Shown: positions 51,101-58,331 of the stretch, in pieces
How the letters are laid out: each line of letters begins with the position of its first letter
Numbering within the stretch: position 1 is the first letter of the stretch
DNA from: RYN-230 sp036497945
Lineage (GTDB): Bacteria > Actinomycetota > Actinomycetes > Streptosporangiales > Streptosporangiaceae
Direction of reading: 5' to 3'
NCBI GenBank assembly: GCA_036497945.1
Contig: DASXIN010000076.1
Location: 1 to 64,000 of the forward strand
Length of the DNA: 64,000 nt
Position numbers and translations under genes: made by a program
Notes under the pieces: model-generated
Seen by the model: the letters and a program-made list of their open reading frames with translations, nothing else
The model's database searches: none
Told to the model about the DNA's origin: nothing

Positions 51101-51834
51101 CCGCCGTTGGACTGCATGAACAGCACCCGGACCCCAGGCAGCTCAGCCGCCACCTGGTCCACGTAGCGGGCCAGGATGGGCGACAGGTAGGCGTCCACCA
51201 CCGTGGTGTCGCCCCGGGACACCAGCTTCATCAGCGGGCTGGTCGCGGCGGACTCGGACACCTGGGTGAAGCCGGCCGCCCGGGCCAGCTGGCCGACCCG
51301 CGCCTCGTGCGCCGGGTAGCGGTAGCCGTGCAGGCACACCACGGCCGCGGCCCGGAAGCCGTCCGCGTAGGCCGCGGCCAGGTCGGCCGCCACCGCGTCC
51401 TCGTCCAGTGGCACGATCACCTCGCCCTGCGCGCTGACCCGCTCGGTCACCTCGATGACCCGGTCGTAGAGCAGCTCCGGGAGGATGATCCGGCGGTCGA
51501 AGATGCGCGGCCGGTTCTGGTAGCCGATGCGCAGCGCGTCGGCGAAACCCCGGGTGATGACCAGCACGGTGGGCTCGCCACGCCGCTGGAGCAGCGCGTT
51601 CGTGGCCACCGTGGTGCCCAGCCGGACCGAGCCGATCTGCTCCCCCGGGATGGGCTCATCCGGCGGCACGCCGAGCAGCTCCCGGATGCCGGCCAGCACC
51701 GCGTCCGGGTAGGCCCGGGGGTTGTCGGACAGCAGCTTGCGCACTGCCAGCGTGCCGTCCGGGCGCCGGGCCACCACGTCGGTAAAGGTCCCGCCGCGGT
51801 CGATCCAGAATTCCCAGGGCCTGCCCATCACCAC
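48178..51834 (-). CDS. fused HyuA-HyuB 5-oxoprolinase
   Basis: 1218 residues, the full 5-oxoprolinase length. The N-terminal hydantoinase A half starts WEFWIDRGGTFTDVVARRPD and contains GPAGGIVGMARSSAAAGF and IGFDMGGTSTDVSHF (ATP-binding). The C-terminal hydantoinase B half runs from about residue 690: LEIFNNLFMSVAEQMGVRLR, NDPYHGGTHLPDITVVTPVF, ending in LETPGGGGYG. It opens 5-oxoproline (or a hydantoin) with ATP. It starts six bases after the MFS transporter gene ends, so the transporter probably imports its substrate. Confidence 0.92.
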   Translation of the reverse strand: MVMGRPWEFWIDRGGTFTDVVARRPDGTLAVRKLLSDNPRAYPDAVLAGIRELLGVPPDEPIPGEQIGSVRLGTTVATNALLQRRGEPTVLVITRGFADALRIGYQNRPRIFDRRIILPELLYDRVIEVTERVSAQGEVIVPLDEDAVAADLAAAYADGFRAAAVVCLHGYRYPAHEARVGQLARAAGFTQVSESAATSPLMKLVSRGDTTVVDAYLSPILARYVDQVAAELPGVRVLFMQSNGGLADARRFRGKDSILSGPAGGIVGMARSSAAAGFGRVIGFDMGGTSTDVSHFAGEFERQYETEVAGVRIRAPMLSIHTVAAGGGSVLHFDGTRFRVGPDSAGANPGPACYRHGGPLTVTDANLMLGRIQPGYFPRVFGPGGDQPLDADVTAQRFADLAEQISAADAQPRSSADVAAGFLEIAVANMANAIKKISVQRGYDITRYVLATFGGAGGQHACAVADQLGMTTVLIHPLAGVLSAYGMGLADVTAMRESAVEAELSADTLAGAADLARQLESAARDELAGEGVGQEKVRVVHRGHLRYAGTDTALAVPLADQPELVRAFEAAYRQQFSFLMPDKPVLLEAVSVEATAAPEPVVAASLAPAGQAPAPSGPVPAGAARVPMFTGGRWAEVDLVPRGGLHPGAVLPGPAIIAEDFATTVVEPGWQAELTGQGDLLLTRAGPAPARRAVGRQADPVLLEIFNNLFMSVAEQMGVRLRSTAHSVNIKERLDFSCAVFDSTGQLIANAPHMPVHLGSMGESIKMVISRNAGAIKPGDVFILNDPYHGGTHLPDITVVTPVFGAGDRAGDILFFVASRGHHAEIGGITPGSMPAFSTRVEEEGVLIDNWRLVEGGELREAATADLLGSAEFPSRDPAANLADLRAQVAACEKGVAELRQLVADFGLDVVTAYMGHVQDNAEEAVRRVITRLRDGEYRYELDSGAVIKVAVRVDQAARTAEIDFTGTSAQLPGNFNAPSSVAMAAVLYVLRTLVDDEIPLNSGCLKPVTVIIPPGCLLAPVYPAAVAAGNVETSQAVTGALYAALGVQAEGSGTMNNVTFGSASHQYYETVSSGSGAGDGFDGTSVVQTHMTNSRLTDPEVLEWRYPVRLESYQIRRGSGGAGRWRGGDGGQRRLRFLAPMTVSMLSSHRRVPPYGMAGGPPGALGRQWVEHPDGRVTEMGGCDTVQMAAGDVFVLETPGGGGYGPPPAQPDGPPAG

Positions 51835-51840
51835 CGCATC

Positions 51841-53292
51841 TTAGGCAGCTGCCTGCACGGCGGTAGCCCCACTGGCCTCGCGGTCGAAGATCTCGGTGAT
51901 CTCCTCCACCGAGTGGCCCTTGGTCTCCGGCACGAACCGGTACACGAAACTGATGGCCAGCACGCACAGCGCAGCGAAGCAGACCAGCACCCAGGCGAGG
52001 CCGATGCCGGACTGCCAGATGGGAAACACCTCGACCAGCGCGAAGTTGGCCAGCCAGTCCACGGTGGCGCCGGTGGACGCGGCCCGGCCGCGGACGTCGG
52101 TGGGGAACACCTCACCCTGGAGCAGCCAGCCGGTGCCGCCCACCCCGATGGCGAACGAGGCGATGAACGCGGCCAGGCCGATCATCACCACGACGATCCG
52201 CGGGTTCCCGGTGAAGAAGGCCAGGCCGGCCCCGGCCAGCAGGGCGGACAGGGCCATGCCGAGGTAGCCGCCGATGGCCAGCTTGCGGCGGCCCTTCCGG
52301 TCGATCCAGCGGAACGCGAAGTAGGTGGCGGCCACGTTGACCGCGGTGAGCATGAGGGTGACCTCGACCCCGGAGATGGTCTTGTCCACCATCGAGCTGC
52401 TGCCCTGGAACAGCGGGCCGAGCAGGTGCGGGCCGTAGTACAGCGGCACGTTGATCCCGGTGATCTGCTGGAAGATGAAGAACACGCAGACCACGAGCAG
52501 GGCGCGGCGCACCCCCGGAGTCCACTTGTTGCGCCGTTGCGCGCGCCGGTCGGCCTCCTCCAGTTGCTGAGCGGTGTACTCGACATCCTGGAGGGAGACC
52601 TCGGTCCCGAAGCTGCCCAGCGCCTTCTGCACGCCCGGGTAGTCGCTATGCCGCATCAGCCACCGGGGCGACTCCGGCATCTTCGTCCGCAGCGCGAGGC
52701 CGATCAGCGCCGGGATGGCGCCGATACCGAGGATGAGCCGCCAGTCCGTGGTGCCCGCGCTACCCGGCGCGGCCTTGAGGATGATCAGCGCGACGATGTA
52801 GGAGACCAGGATGCCGACGGTGATCATCCACTGCTGGAGCATGCTGAGCGCGCCGCGGCGGTTGCTCGGCGCGTATTCGGCGATGTAGGCGGTGGCGATG
52901 GCCGAGTCGGCCCCGATGGCCAGCCCGATCAGCGTCCGCGCGAAGAGCAATACCGCGGCGTTCGGGGTGACCGCGGACAGGATCGCGCCGACCGCGTAGA
53001 TGAGCGCGTCCACGATCAGCAGGGCCTTCCGGCCGAACCGGTCGGCGATCGGCCCGGCGCCCAGGGCACCGGCGGCCGCGCCGAGCGACGCGCCGGCGAC
53101 CAGGTAACCGGTCCAGAATCCGTTCAGGTGGTAGGGGACGAAGTTCAGCGCGGCCCCGATGTTCGAGGTGTCGTACCCGAACAAGAATCCGCCCAGGCAG
53201 GCCAGCAGGGTGAGCTGCCAGTAGAACCTGGTCGGCACCCGCTGGTCGAGTTCGGCGAGGACGTTTCTGCGGCCGGTTTCAGTTTGAGTCAT
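51841..53292 (-). CDS. MFS transporter, sugar-porter type
   Basis: 483 residues with 12 membrane segments. Family marks are LGGFLFGYDTSNIGAALNFV, the loop GPIADRFGRKALLIVDALIY, RFVPETKGHSVEEI at the end, and FIFQQITGINVPLYYG in helix 7. Proton-linked uptake of a sugar or, given the coupled oxoprolinase, of a cyclic amide. GGAGGG precedes the ATG; a GTTG-N2-CAAC palindrome sits between it and the start. LacI-type sites lie further upstream. Confidence 0.9.
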   Translation of the reverse strand: MTQTETGRRNVLAELDQRVPTRFYWQLTLLACLGGFLFGYDTSNIGAALNFVPYHLNGFWTGYLVAGASLGAAAGALGAGPIADRFGRKALLIVDALIYAVGAILSAVTPNAAVLLFARTLIGLAIGADSAIATAYIAEYAPSNRRGALSMLQQWMITVGILVSYIVALIILKAAPGSAGTTDWRLILGIGAIPALIGLALRTKMPESPRWLMRHSDYPGVQKALGSFGTEVSLQDVEYTAQQLEEADRRAQRRNKWTPGVRRALLVVCVFFIFQQITGINVPLYYGPHLLGPLFQGSSSMVDKTISGVEVTLMLTAVNVAATYFAFRWIDRKGRRKLAIGGYLGMALSALLAGAGLAFFTGNPRIVVVMIGLAAFIASFAIGVGGTGWLLQGEVFPTDVRGRAASTGATVDWLANFALVEVFPIWQSGIGLAWVLVCFAALCVLAISFVYRFVPETKGHSVEEITEIFDREASGATAVQAAA

Positions 53293-53293
53293 C

Positions 53294-53327
53294 GTTGATC
53301 AACCCTCCGGAACGAAGGTTGACCAAC
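53294..53327. promoter_or_regulatory. two GTTG-N2-CAAC sites upstream of the MFS gene
   Basis: GTTGATCAAC (53294-53303) and GTTGACCAAC (53318-53327), 24 bases apart. The first lies between the ribosome site and the MFS start codon, so a bound protein would block translation initiation or early transcription. Confidence 0.4.
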
Positions 53328-53393
53328 TCACCGCGATCCGGCCGCTCAAACCCGATCCAGGTGCCGCTGGGAACGGGGAGGCCAGCCTGTCGC

Positions 53394-53519
53394 CTAGCGC
53401 ACCGGGTCCAGGATCACCACCGGGATCTGCCGGGTGGTCTTCCGTTCGTAGTCGGCGAAACCCGGGTTGTCCTGCTTGTGCGGGGCCCAGATCTGCTCCC
53501 GCTCATGGTCGAAGCGCTT
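53394..53519 (-). pseudogene. C-terminal remnant of a deazaflavin-dependent (F420) nitroreductase
   Basis: The minus-strand frame ending at 53394 gives FDHEREQIWAPHKQDNPGFA followed by DYERKTTRQIPVVILDPVR, which is the end of Ddn-type F420-dependent proteins (E-R-x-x-x-W...P-x-F-x-x-Y-x-R-K-T-x-R-x-I-P-V). The N-terminal two thirds, with the cofactor site, is missing; upstream sequence is arginine/proline-rich and contains LacI-like operators and a 16-bp inverted repeat. A broken gene into which a regulatory segment has been placed, or from which one grew. Confidence 0.6.
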
Positions 53520-53521
53520 CG
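53510..53521. promoter_or_regulatory. LacI-type operator, site 1
   Basis: Perfect palindrome CGAAGCGCTTCG, with the central CG dyad typical of LacI/GalR sites. It is identical to site 3 upstream of the LacI gene and is at the broken end of the F420-reductase remnant, 218 bp from the MFS start. Confidence 0.65.
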
Positions 53522-53545
53522 GCGTTGTCACTTGTGCTCGCCAGC

Positions 53546-53603
53546 ACTGCATGGCTGAAGCATTCAGGTACACCGGACTACATGAACGCTTCAGCCATGC
53601 AGT
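53546..53603. repeat. 16-bp perfect inverted repeat carrying two operator-like sequences
   Basis: ACTGCATGGCTGAAGC (53546-53561) and GCTTCAGCCATGCAGT (53588-53603) are exact reverse complements around 26 bases. Where each arm meets the loop there is a LacI-like short palindrome: CTGAA-GCA-TTCAG (53555-53567) and TGAA-CGC-TTCA (53583-53593). It could be a remnant of a small mobile element or an extended DNA-looping control site. Confidence 0.7.
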
Positions 53604-53617
53604 CGGGATGGGTGGGG

Positions 53618-53627
53618 GAAGCGCTTC
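53618..53627. promoter_or_regulatory. LacI-type operator, site 2
   Basis: Perfect palindrome GAAGCGCTTC, the inner ten bases of sites 1 and 3. It lies between the inverted repeat and the LacI gene. Confidence 0.6.
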
Positions 53628-53798
53628 GGTGGTGGTCCGGTGGAGCTGACGGCGGGAGCGGGGGCGGCGGGTGCTGACGGGTGGGGCGTCTGGGGGTACC
53701 GAAACCGGCTGCAAGCTGGGCGGGAACGGGACCGGGCGGAACGGGCAGCGATGATAATCTGGACATCAGTCACATCGGGGCAATGAGGTAAGCCGAGG

Positions 53799-53810
53799 CG
53801 AAGCGCTTCG
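53799..53810. promoter_or_regulatory. LacI-type operator, site 3 (autoregulatory)
   Basis: Perfect palindrome CGAAGCGCTTCG located 28 bases before the LacI start and about 40 bases after a GATAAT (53753-53758) that could be a -10 element. This is the expected position for self-repression. Confidence 0.7.
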
Positions 53811-53837
53811 ATTTCGGCCACCTGGGGGAGGACGCTG

Positions 53838-54851
53838 ATGGCGGCGACACTCGCTGACGTGGCCCGTCACGCGGGGGTGGCCGCCAGCACGGTGTCCTAT
53901 GTGCTGAGCGGGAAGCGCTCGGTGTCTGCGGCCACCCGGCGCCGGGTGGAGCGCAGCATCGAACTGCTCGACTACCACCCGCACGCCGGTGCCCGGGCTC
54001 TGGCCAGCAACCGGTCGAACATCATCGCGCTGGTCGTGCCGCTGTGCAGTGACCTGTACGTGCCGGTCATGATGGAGATCGCCATCGCGGTGACCACGAC
54101 GGCGCGCCGGTTCGGCTACGACGTCCTGCTGCTGACCAGCGACGAGGGCCCGGAGGGCATCCGCCGGGTCGCGGTCAGCGCCCGGGCCGACGCCATGATC
54201 CTGATGGACGTGACCATGGCCGACGAGCGCATCCCGATGCTGCGCGAGACCGGCATCGACGCGGTGCTGATCGGCGTGCCTGCCGATACCGCCGGACTGG
54301 CCTGCGTCGACCTGGACTTCGCCGCGGCCGGCGAGCTGTGTGTCGAGCACCTGGCCGGGCTCGGCCACCGGGAAGTGGCGTTCATCGGCGAAGCACCCGC
54401 GGTGTACCAGCAGCGCAGCGGGTTCGCGGAGCGGACGCTGCGCGGCGCGTCGCGGCATGCGGCGGCCCGCGGCATCCGGCTGGTGCACCGGCCCTGCGAG
54501 GCCAGCCACGAAGCGGCCGCCGGGGCGATCACCCGGATCCTGCAGGACCGCCCGGGCACCACCGGTCTGGTGGTGCAGAACGAGGCGATCATCTCGCCGC
54601 TGCTCAGCGTGCTGCGGACGGCCGGGCGGACGGTGCCGGAGGACATGTCGGTGGTGGCCATCTGCCCGGACGAGGTGGCCGAGCGGACGGCGCCGCACTT
54701 GACCTCGGTGGCCATCCCGGCCAAGGACTTGGGCCGCCGGGCGGTTGAGCTGCTGACCCGCCGGCTGGCCGACGGTGCGGCCAGCGAGGTGGTGTTGCTG
54801 CCGCCGGGGCTGACCATCCGGGGCAGCACCGGCCGGGCCCCAGCCAGCTGA
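53838..54851 (+). CDS. LacI-family transcriptional regulator
   Basis: 337 residues from ATG 53838, preceded by GGGGAGGA. The HTH is ATLADVARHAGVAASTVSYV followed by LSGKRSVSAATRRRVE and the hinge helix HPHAGARALASNRS, which inserts into the central CG of the operator. The sugar-binding-protein-like effector domain follows (NIIALVVPLCSDLYVPVMME to LLPPGLTIRGST). It probably binds the CGAAGCGCTTCG sites and controls itself and the MFS/oxoprolinase operon. Confidence 0.93.
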   Translation: MAATLADVARHAGVAASTVSYVLSGKRSVSAATRRRVERSIELLDYHPHAGARALASNRSNIIALVVPLCSDLYVPVMMEIAIAVTTTARRFGYDVLLLTSDEGPEGIRRVAVSARADAMILMDVTMADERIPMLRETGIDAVLIGVPADTAGLACVDLDFAAAGELCVEHLAGLGHREVAFIGEAPAVYQQRSGFAERTLRGASRHAAARGIRLVHRPCEASHEAAAGAITRILQDRPGTTGLVVQNEAIISPLLSVLRTAGRTVPEDMSVVAICPDEVAERTAPHLTSVAIPAKDLGRRAVELLTRRLADGAASEVVLLPPGLTIRGSTGRAPAS

Positions 54852-54868
54852 GTCAGCCAGCTAACCGC

Positions 54869-55420
54869 TCAGCGGACGGCGGCGACCAGCGCCCAGACGA
54901 CCTTGACTGGCTGCTGGCCGGGACCGGCCTCAGCCCGCTCGGCCGCCGGGTAGTAGTACCCCCACTGGCGGCTGATCTGCTGCACCATTAATAGGCCGCG
55001 GCCGCTCTCGCTGTCCTGGCTGACCGGCGCCGATCCCTGCAGCGGCGGCGCGGGATTGCCGTCCCACACCTCGACCAGCACCTGCCGCTCGTCCGACGCC
55101 ATCCGGAACCCGATCGAGGGCAGCCCGCCGGCCGGGCCGGCCAGGATGCCCTGACTGCCCGCCCAGCCGCGGCTGGTAGGCGCGGCCGCGCGCAGCGCGT
55201 TGGTCATCAGTTCCGAGACGACCAGTTCCACCGAGTCGGCCAGGCCGCCCTGGCCCCACTCGAACAGCACCAGCCGGGCATGCAGCCGGGCGCAGGGCAC
55301 GGCTCCGGGCAGCGCGCCGAAGACCAGCTCGGAGCGCAGCAGCCAGCCGGTGGCCGGATGGGCCGGCCCGGGGTCCTCTGCGGCGCGCACAGGAAACGGG
55401 CCGGTGCCAGACCGGTGCAT
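54869..55420 (-). CDS. RsbW-like HATPase (anti-sigma-type ATP-binding protein)
   Basis: 183 residues from ATG 55420 (GGAGGTG nine bases upstream). HATPase_c_2 fold: LADSVELVVSELMTNALRAA (N box), VLVEVWDGNPAPPLQG (G1), SGRGLLMVQQISRQWGY (G2). Such proteins are abundant in streptomycetes beside XRE/DUF5753 regulators, as here, and may act as kinases or anti-sigma proteins in morphological or stress control. Divergent from its XRE partner. Confidence 0.88.
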   Translation of the reverse strand: MHRSGTGPFPVRAAEDPGPAHPATGWLLRSELVFGALPGAVPCARLHARLVLFEWGQGGLADSVELVVSELMTNALRAAAPTSRGWAGSQGILAGPAGGLPSIGFRMASDERQVLVEVWDGNPAPPLQGSAPVSQDSESGRGLLMVQQISRQWGYYYPAAERAEAGPGQQPVKVVWALVAAVR

Positions 55421-55625
55421 CGCGGGGATCACCTCCCCGGAACTCGGTTACCTCGCGCGTGCCGGTCCCGGACCCGGCAAATGCGGTGACGTACCATACG
55501 TCTCAGTATCGTGCGTGAGCTAATCACATGTCGGCAGCAACACGCACCCCACTTCCTGGCATTATGCGCCTTTTGTGCTGCCCCGGTAGGGTCAGTGGTC
55601 CCGTATCTATGACCGCGGAGACGTC

Positions 55626-56483
55626 ATGGCCGTCACACCCAGCCCCACCGTCCGGCGCAAGCGTCTCGGCACCGAACTACGCCGACTGCGCGAGCAGGCC
55701 CGGTTAAGCTGCGAGAACGTCGGCCAGCGGCTGGATTGCTCGGGCACCCGGATCAGCCGGATGGAAACCGGCCGGATCAGCGTGCGGCCCGGTGACGTGC
55801 GGGAACTGCTGGAGGTCTACGGCGTTACCGGCGACCGGGCCGACGAACTGGTCGAACTGGCCCGGGAAGCCCGGCGGAAGGGCTGGTGGCACCGCTTCGG
55901 CCCGGTCGCGCCGAGCTGGCTGGAGCCGTATCTGGGACTGGAAGCCGAGGCCGCGCGGCTGCGCGATTTTCAGTCCATGGTGCTGCCCGGCCTGCTGCAG
56001 ACCGAGGACTACGCCCGGGCGATCTTGCGCGCCGCGCCTGGCGCCGGGCCGGCCGACGCCATTGAGCAGCAGGTGGCGTTGCGGATGGAAAGGCAGACGG
56101 TGCTGGACGGGACCGCGCCGCCGGAGCTGTGCCTGGTGCTGAGCGAGGGCGCGCTGCGGGTCCAGGTGGGCGGGCCAGAAGTGATGCGGGCCCAGCTGGG
56201 CAAGCTGGCCGAGGTGGCCGACCGCGGCCAGGTCACGCTGCAGGTGCTGCCGGTCGGCGCGGCGGCCCAGGTGCACCCGGTCAGCTCGTTCACCATGCTC
56301 GACTTCGCCGACCCGGCCGACCCGGCCGTGGTGTACACCGAGCACCTGACCGGCGGCCTGCTGCTGGACGACCCGGATGAGGTGCGCACCTATTGCCTGG
56401 TGTTCGACCGGCTGCGCGCCGCGGCGCTGGGCGCGGGGCAGTCGATCGACCTCATCGCGTCGCTGGCCGCCGGATCCGGCTAG
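55626..56483 (+). CDS. XRE regulator with DUF5753 domain
   Basis: 285 residues. The HTH (about 12-70) includes RRLREQARLSCENVGQRLDC and SGTRISRMETGRISVRPGDV; the DUF5753 domain follows with LEAEAARLRDFQSMVLPGLL and QTEDYARAILRAAPG, ending in YCLVFDRLRAAALGAGQS. Family examples pair with a DUF397 protein and an RsbW-like ATPase; here the ATPase is divergent and a DUF397 gene is not visible downstream. Likely regulator of development or secondary metabolism. Confidence 0.9.
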   Translation: MAVTPSPTVRRKRLGTELRRLREQARLSCENVGQRLDCSGTRISRMETGRISVRPGDVRELLEVYGVTGDRADELVELAREARRKGWWHRFGPVAPSWLEPYLGLEAEAARLRDFQSMVLPGLLQTEDYARAILRAAPGAGPADAIEQQVALRMERQTVLDGTAPPELCLVLSEGALRVQVGGPEVMRAQLGKLAEVADRGQVTLQVLPVGAAAQVHPVSSFTMLDFADPADPAVVYTEHLTGGLLLDDPDEVRTYCLVFDRLRAAALGAGQSIDLIASLAAGSG

Positions 56484-56518
56484 GTGATGCCAGGCGGCGG
56501 GTAAAGCACCCGGGGGGC

Positions 56519-56893
56519 TCAGTCCTCGGGGCGGTGGCAGACGGCCTCGATGTTGTTGCCATCGGGGTCGCGGACGAACGCGGCGTAGTAGCTGGCGTTG
56601 TACTCCGGCCAGAGTCGTGGTTCGTACAGCACCTCGGCGCCGGTGCCGACCGCGGTCGCGAAGAAGTCCCGGACGGCGGCCCGGCTGGGCGCCTCGAAGG
56701 CCAGGTGGGACTCGCGGAACCCGGTGCCGGTGTTGTGCGGGCCGATCAAGAAATCGGGCTTGCCGCCGGCCCCGTAGCCGATGACCTCGCCGGAGTCCGT
56801 TACCCGGCCGCCGCCGACGTGGGGCAGCACGGCGTCATAGAACGCGGCACTGGCCGCCGGGTCGGTGCACTGGATGGCGACGTGATCGATCAT
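56519..56893 (-). CDS. VOC (glyoxalase/bleomycin-resistance fold) protein
   Basis: 124 residues from ATG 56893 with AGGGG upstream. Opens MIDHVAIQCTDPAASAAFYD (metal-binding His), then GPHNTGTGFRESHLAFEAPS (second His) and YAAFVRDPDGNNIEAVCH (catalytic Glu). Small lyase, isomerase, dioxygenase or antibiotic-binding protein; substrate unknown. Confidence 0.88.
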   Translation of the reverse strand: MIDHVAIQCTDPAASAAFYDAVLPHVGGGRVTDSGEVIGYGAGGKPDFLIGPHNTGTGFRESHLAFEAPSRAAVRDFFATAVGTGAEVLYEPRLWPEYNASYYAAFVRDPDGNNIEAVCHRPED

Positions 56894-56945
56894 CCGGATA
56901 TCCCCTGTGTGAGCAGACAAGTGTCAGCAGATCAGTATCCGCAAC

Positions 56946-57284
56946 TCAGTGGCCGGGATCGAGCCGGGCCAGCACGCTGCCCTGTTCGGCCAGGTGGCGG
57001 CCCTGCTTGAGCTGGGTGTCGTGGATGACGCGCAGGGTGGCGATGATCCCGTCCAGCGCCTGGCCGTGCTCGGCCAGGCTGTTCCTCTGGCCGGCCTGCT
57101 CGTCGCGCAGCGCCTGCATCAGCTTGCGCTGGGTGCCGAACGCGGTGTTCAGGTCGGCCACGTCCCGGTCCACCAGGGCGAACAGGTCAGCGGCCCGGCG
57201 GCCCTCGTTCTGCGCTTCGGTCAGCGCGGCGACCTGGGTCTCGAGGACTTCCAGCCGCTTCAGGATCTCGTCGAAATCGCCCAC
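56946..57284 (-). CDS. coiled-coil hypothetical protein
   Basis: 112 residues, almost entirely helical with heptad-like spacing: DEILKRLEVLETQVAALTEA, DLFALVDRDVADLNTAFGTQ, RKLMQALRDEQAGQRNSLAE, IIATLRVIHDTQLKQGRHLA. No membrane segment. Possibly a structural or regulatory coiled coil; no family recognised. Confidence 0.6.
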   Translation of the reverse strand: MGDFDEILKRLEVLETQVAALTEAQNEGRRAADLFALVDRDVADLNTAFGTQRKLMQALRDEQAGQRNSLAEHGQALDGIIATLRVIHDTQLKQGRHLAEQGSVLARLDPGH

Positions 57285-57353
57285 CCAAGCCTCCGCCCGC
57301 GCTCCGGGATACGAGCATAAGCCGCGCAGCCGGGCGGGCAGGCCGGTTCAAGG

Positions 57354-58331
57354 TCAATGCCCGCGGTTTGCCCGGCGCTGGTCGCGGAGCTGGTCCAGGT
57401 CGGCCAGCGGGCCGAGGTGACGCAGCTTGCCCGGGCTGATGACGGAGCGGATGGCGTGCACCTGGCCGCCCACGATGTCCAGCACGAACACGTTGGCGAT
57501 ACGGCCGCCGGAGTCCACGCACAGCGCGCCGGGCTGCCCGTTCACCTCGGCCGGGCGGATCAGGATGCCAGCCTCCTGGATCTGCTGGCCCAGCCCGACC
57601 AGTAGCCGGCCGACCCGGTCCCGGCCGATGATCGGACGCGGCCAGCGCGGCTGGATACCCGCGTTGTCGCCGACCACGACGACGTCTGCGGCGAGCATGC
57701 CGACCAGGCCGTCCAGGTCCCCGTCCTGCACCGCGCGGAAGAACGTCGCGGCCAGCTCGTCCCGCTTGCCGCGGGACGCCTCGAAGCGCGGCTTGCCGTC
57801 CGCGACGTGCCGCCGGGCGCGCAGCGCCAGCTGGCGGCAGTTGTCCTCGCTCTTGCCGACGATGGACGCGACCTCGTCGTAGCCGTAGCTGAACACGTCG
57901 TGCAGCAGGAACACTGCCCGCTCCACCGGGGAAAGCCGCTCCAGCAGCAGCAGGAAGGCCATGGACAGCGTGTCCGCCTGCTCGGCCGCAGTGGCCGGAT
58001 CGTCCGGAGCCGGCCCGGCCAGCACCGCGTTGTCCGCGGTCAGCAGCGGTTCCGGCAGCCACTCACCGGGGTAGGCCTCGCGGCGGGCCCGGGCCGAGCG
58101 CAGCTCGTCGATGCACAGCCGGGTGGTCACCGCGGACAGAAACGCCTTGGGCGATTCGATGCCGGTTCCGGCGGATTCGGCCCGGTGGTAGCGCAGGAAC
58201 GCCTCCTGCAGGACGTCCTCGGCCTCGGTGACGCTGCCCAGCATCCGGTAGGCGATGGAGAACATCAGCGGCCGGTACCGCTGGTAGGCGGTGCCGCTGG
58301 TCACCGTGGGACCAGCCGTCCGGCTAGGCAT
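57354..58331 (-). CDS. sigJ: ECF41-type sigma factor with C-terminal SnoaL-like domain (SigJ)
   Basis: 325 residues. Sigma region 2 is YRPLMFSIAYRMLGSVTEAE with VLQEAFLRYHRAES; region 4 is LERLSPVERAVFLLHDVFSY and GYDEVASIVGKSEDNCRQLA. The extra C-terminal SnoaL-like domain (FFRAVQDGDLDGLVGMLAAD) is the ECF41 hallmark and modulates activity in place of an anti-sigma factor. The motif usually written NPDKL reads SPGKL here. Start overlaps the epimerase gene by eight bases; a match to the ECF41 promoter precedes that gene, suggesting autoregulation. Confidence 0.93.
   Translation of the reverse strand: MPSRTAGPTVTSGTAYQRYRPLMFSIAYRMLGSVTEAEDVLQEAFLRYHRAESAGTGIESPKAFLSAVTTRLCIDELRSARARREAYPGEWLPEPLLTADNAVLAGPAPDDPATAAEQADTLSMAFLLLLERLSPVERAVFLLHDVFSYGYDEVASIVGKSEDNCRQLALRARRHVADGKPRFEASRGKRDELAATFFRAVQDGDLDGLVGMLAADVVVVGDNAGIQPRWPRPIIGRDRVGRLLVGLGQQIQEAGILIRPAEVNGQPGALCVDSGGRIANVFVLDIVGGQVHAIRSVISPGKLRHLGPLADLDQLRDQRRANRGH

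Noticed and set aside
50407..53298. 963-codon plus-strand frame across the oxoprolinase and MFS genes
   Set aside because: Same features of a GC-rich antisense shadow; the minus-strand proteins are unambiguous.
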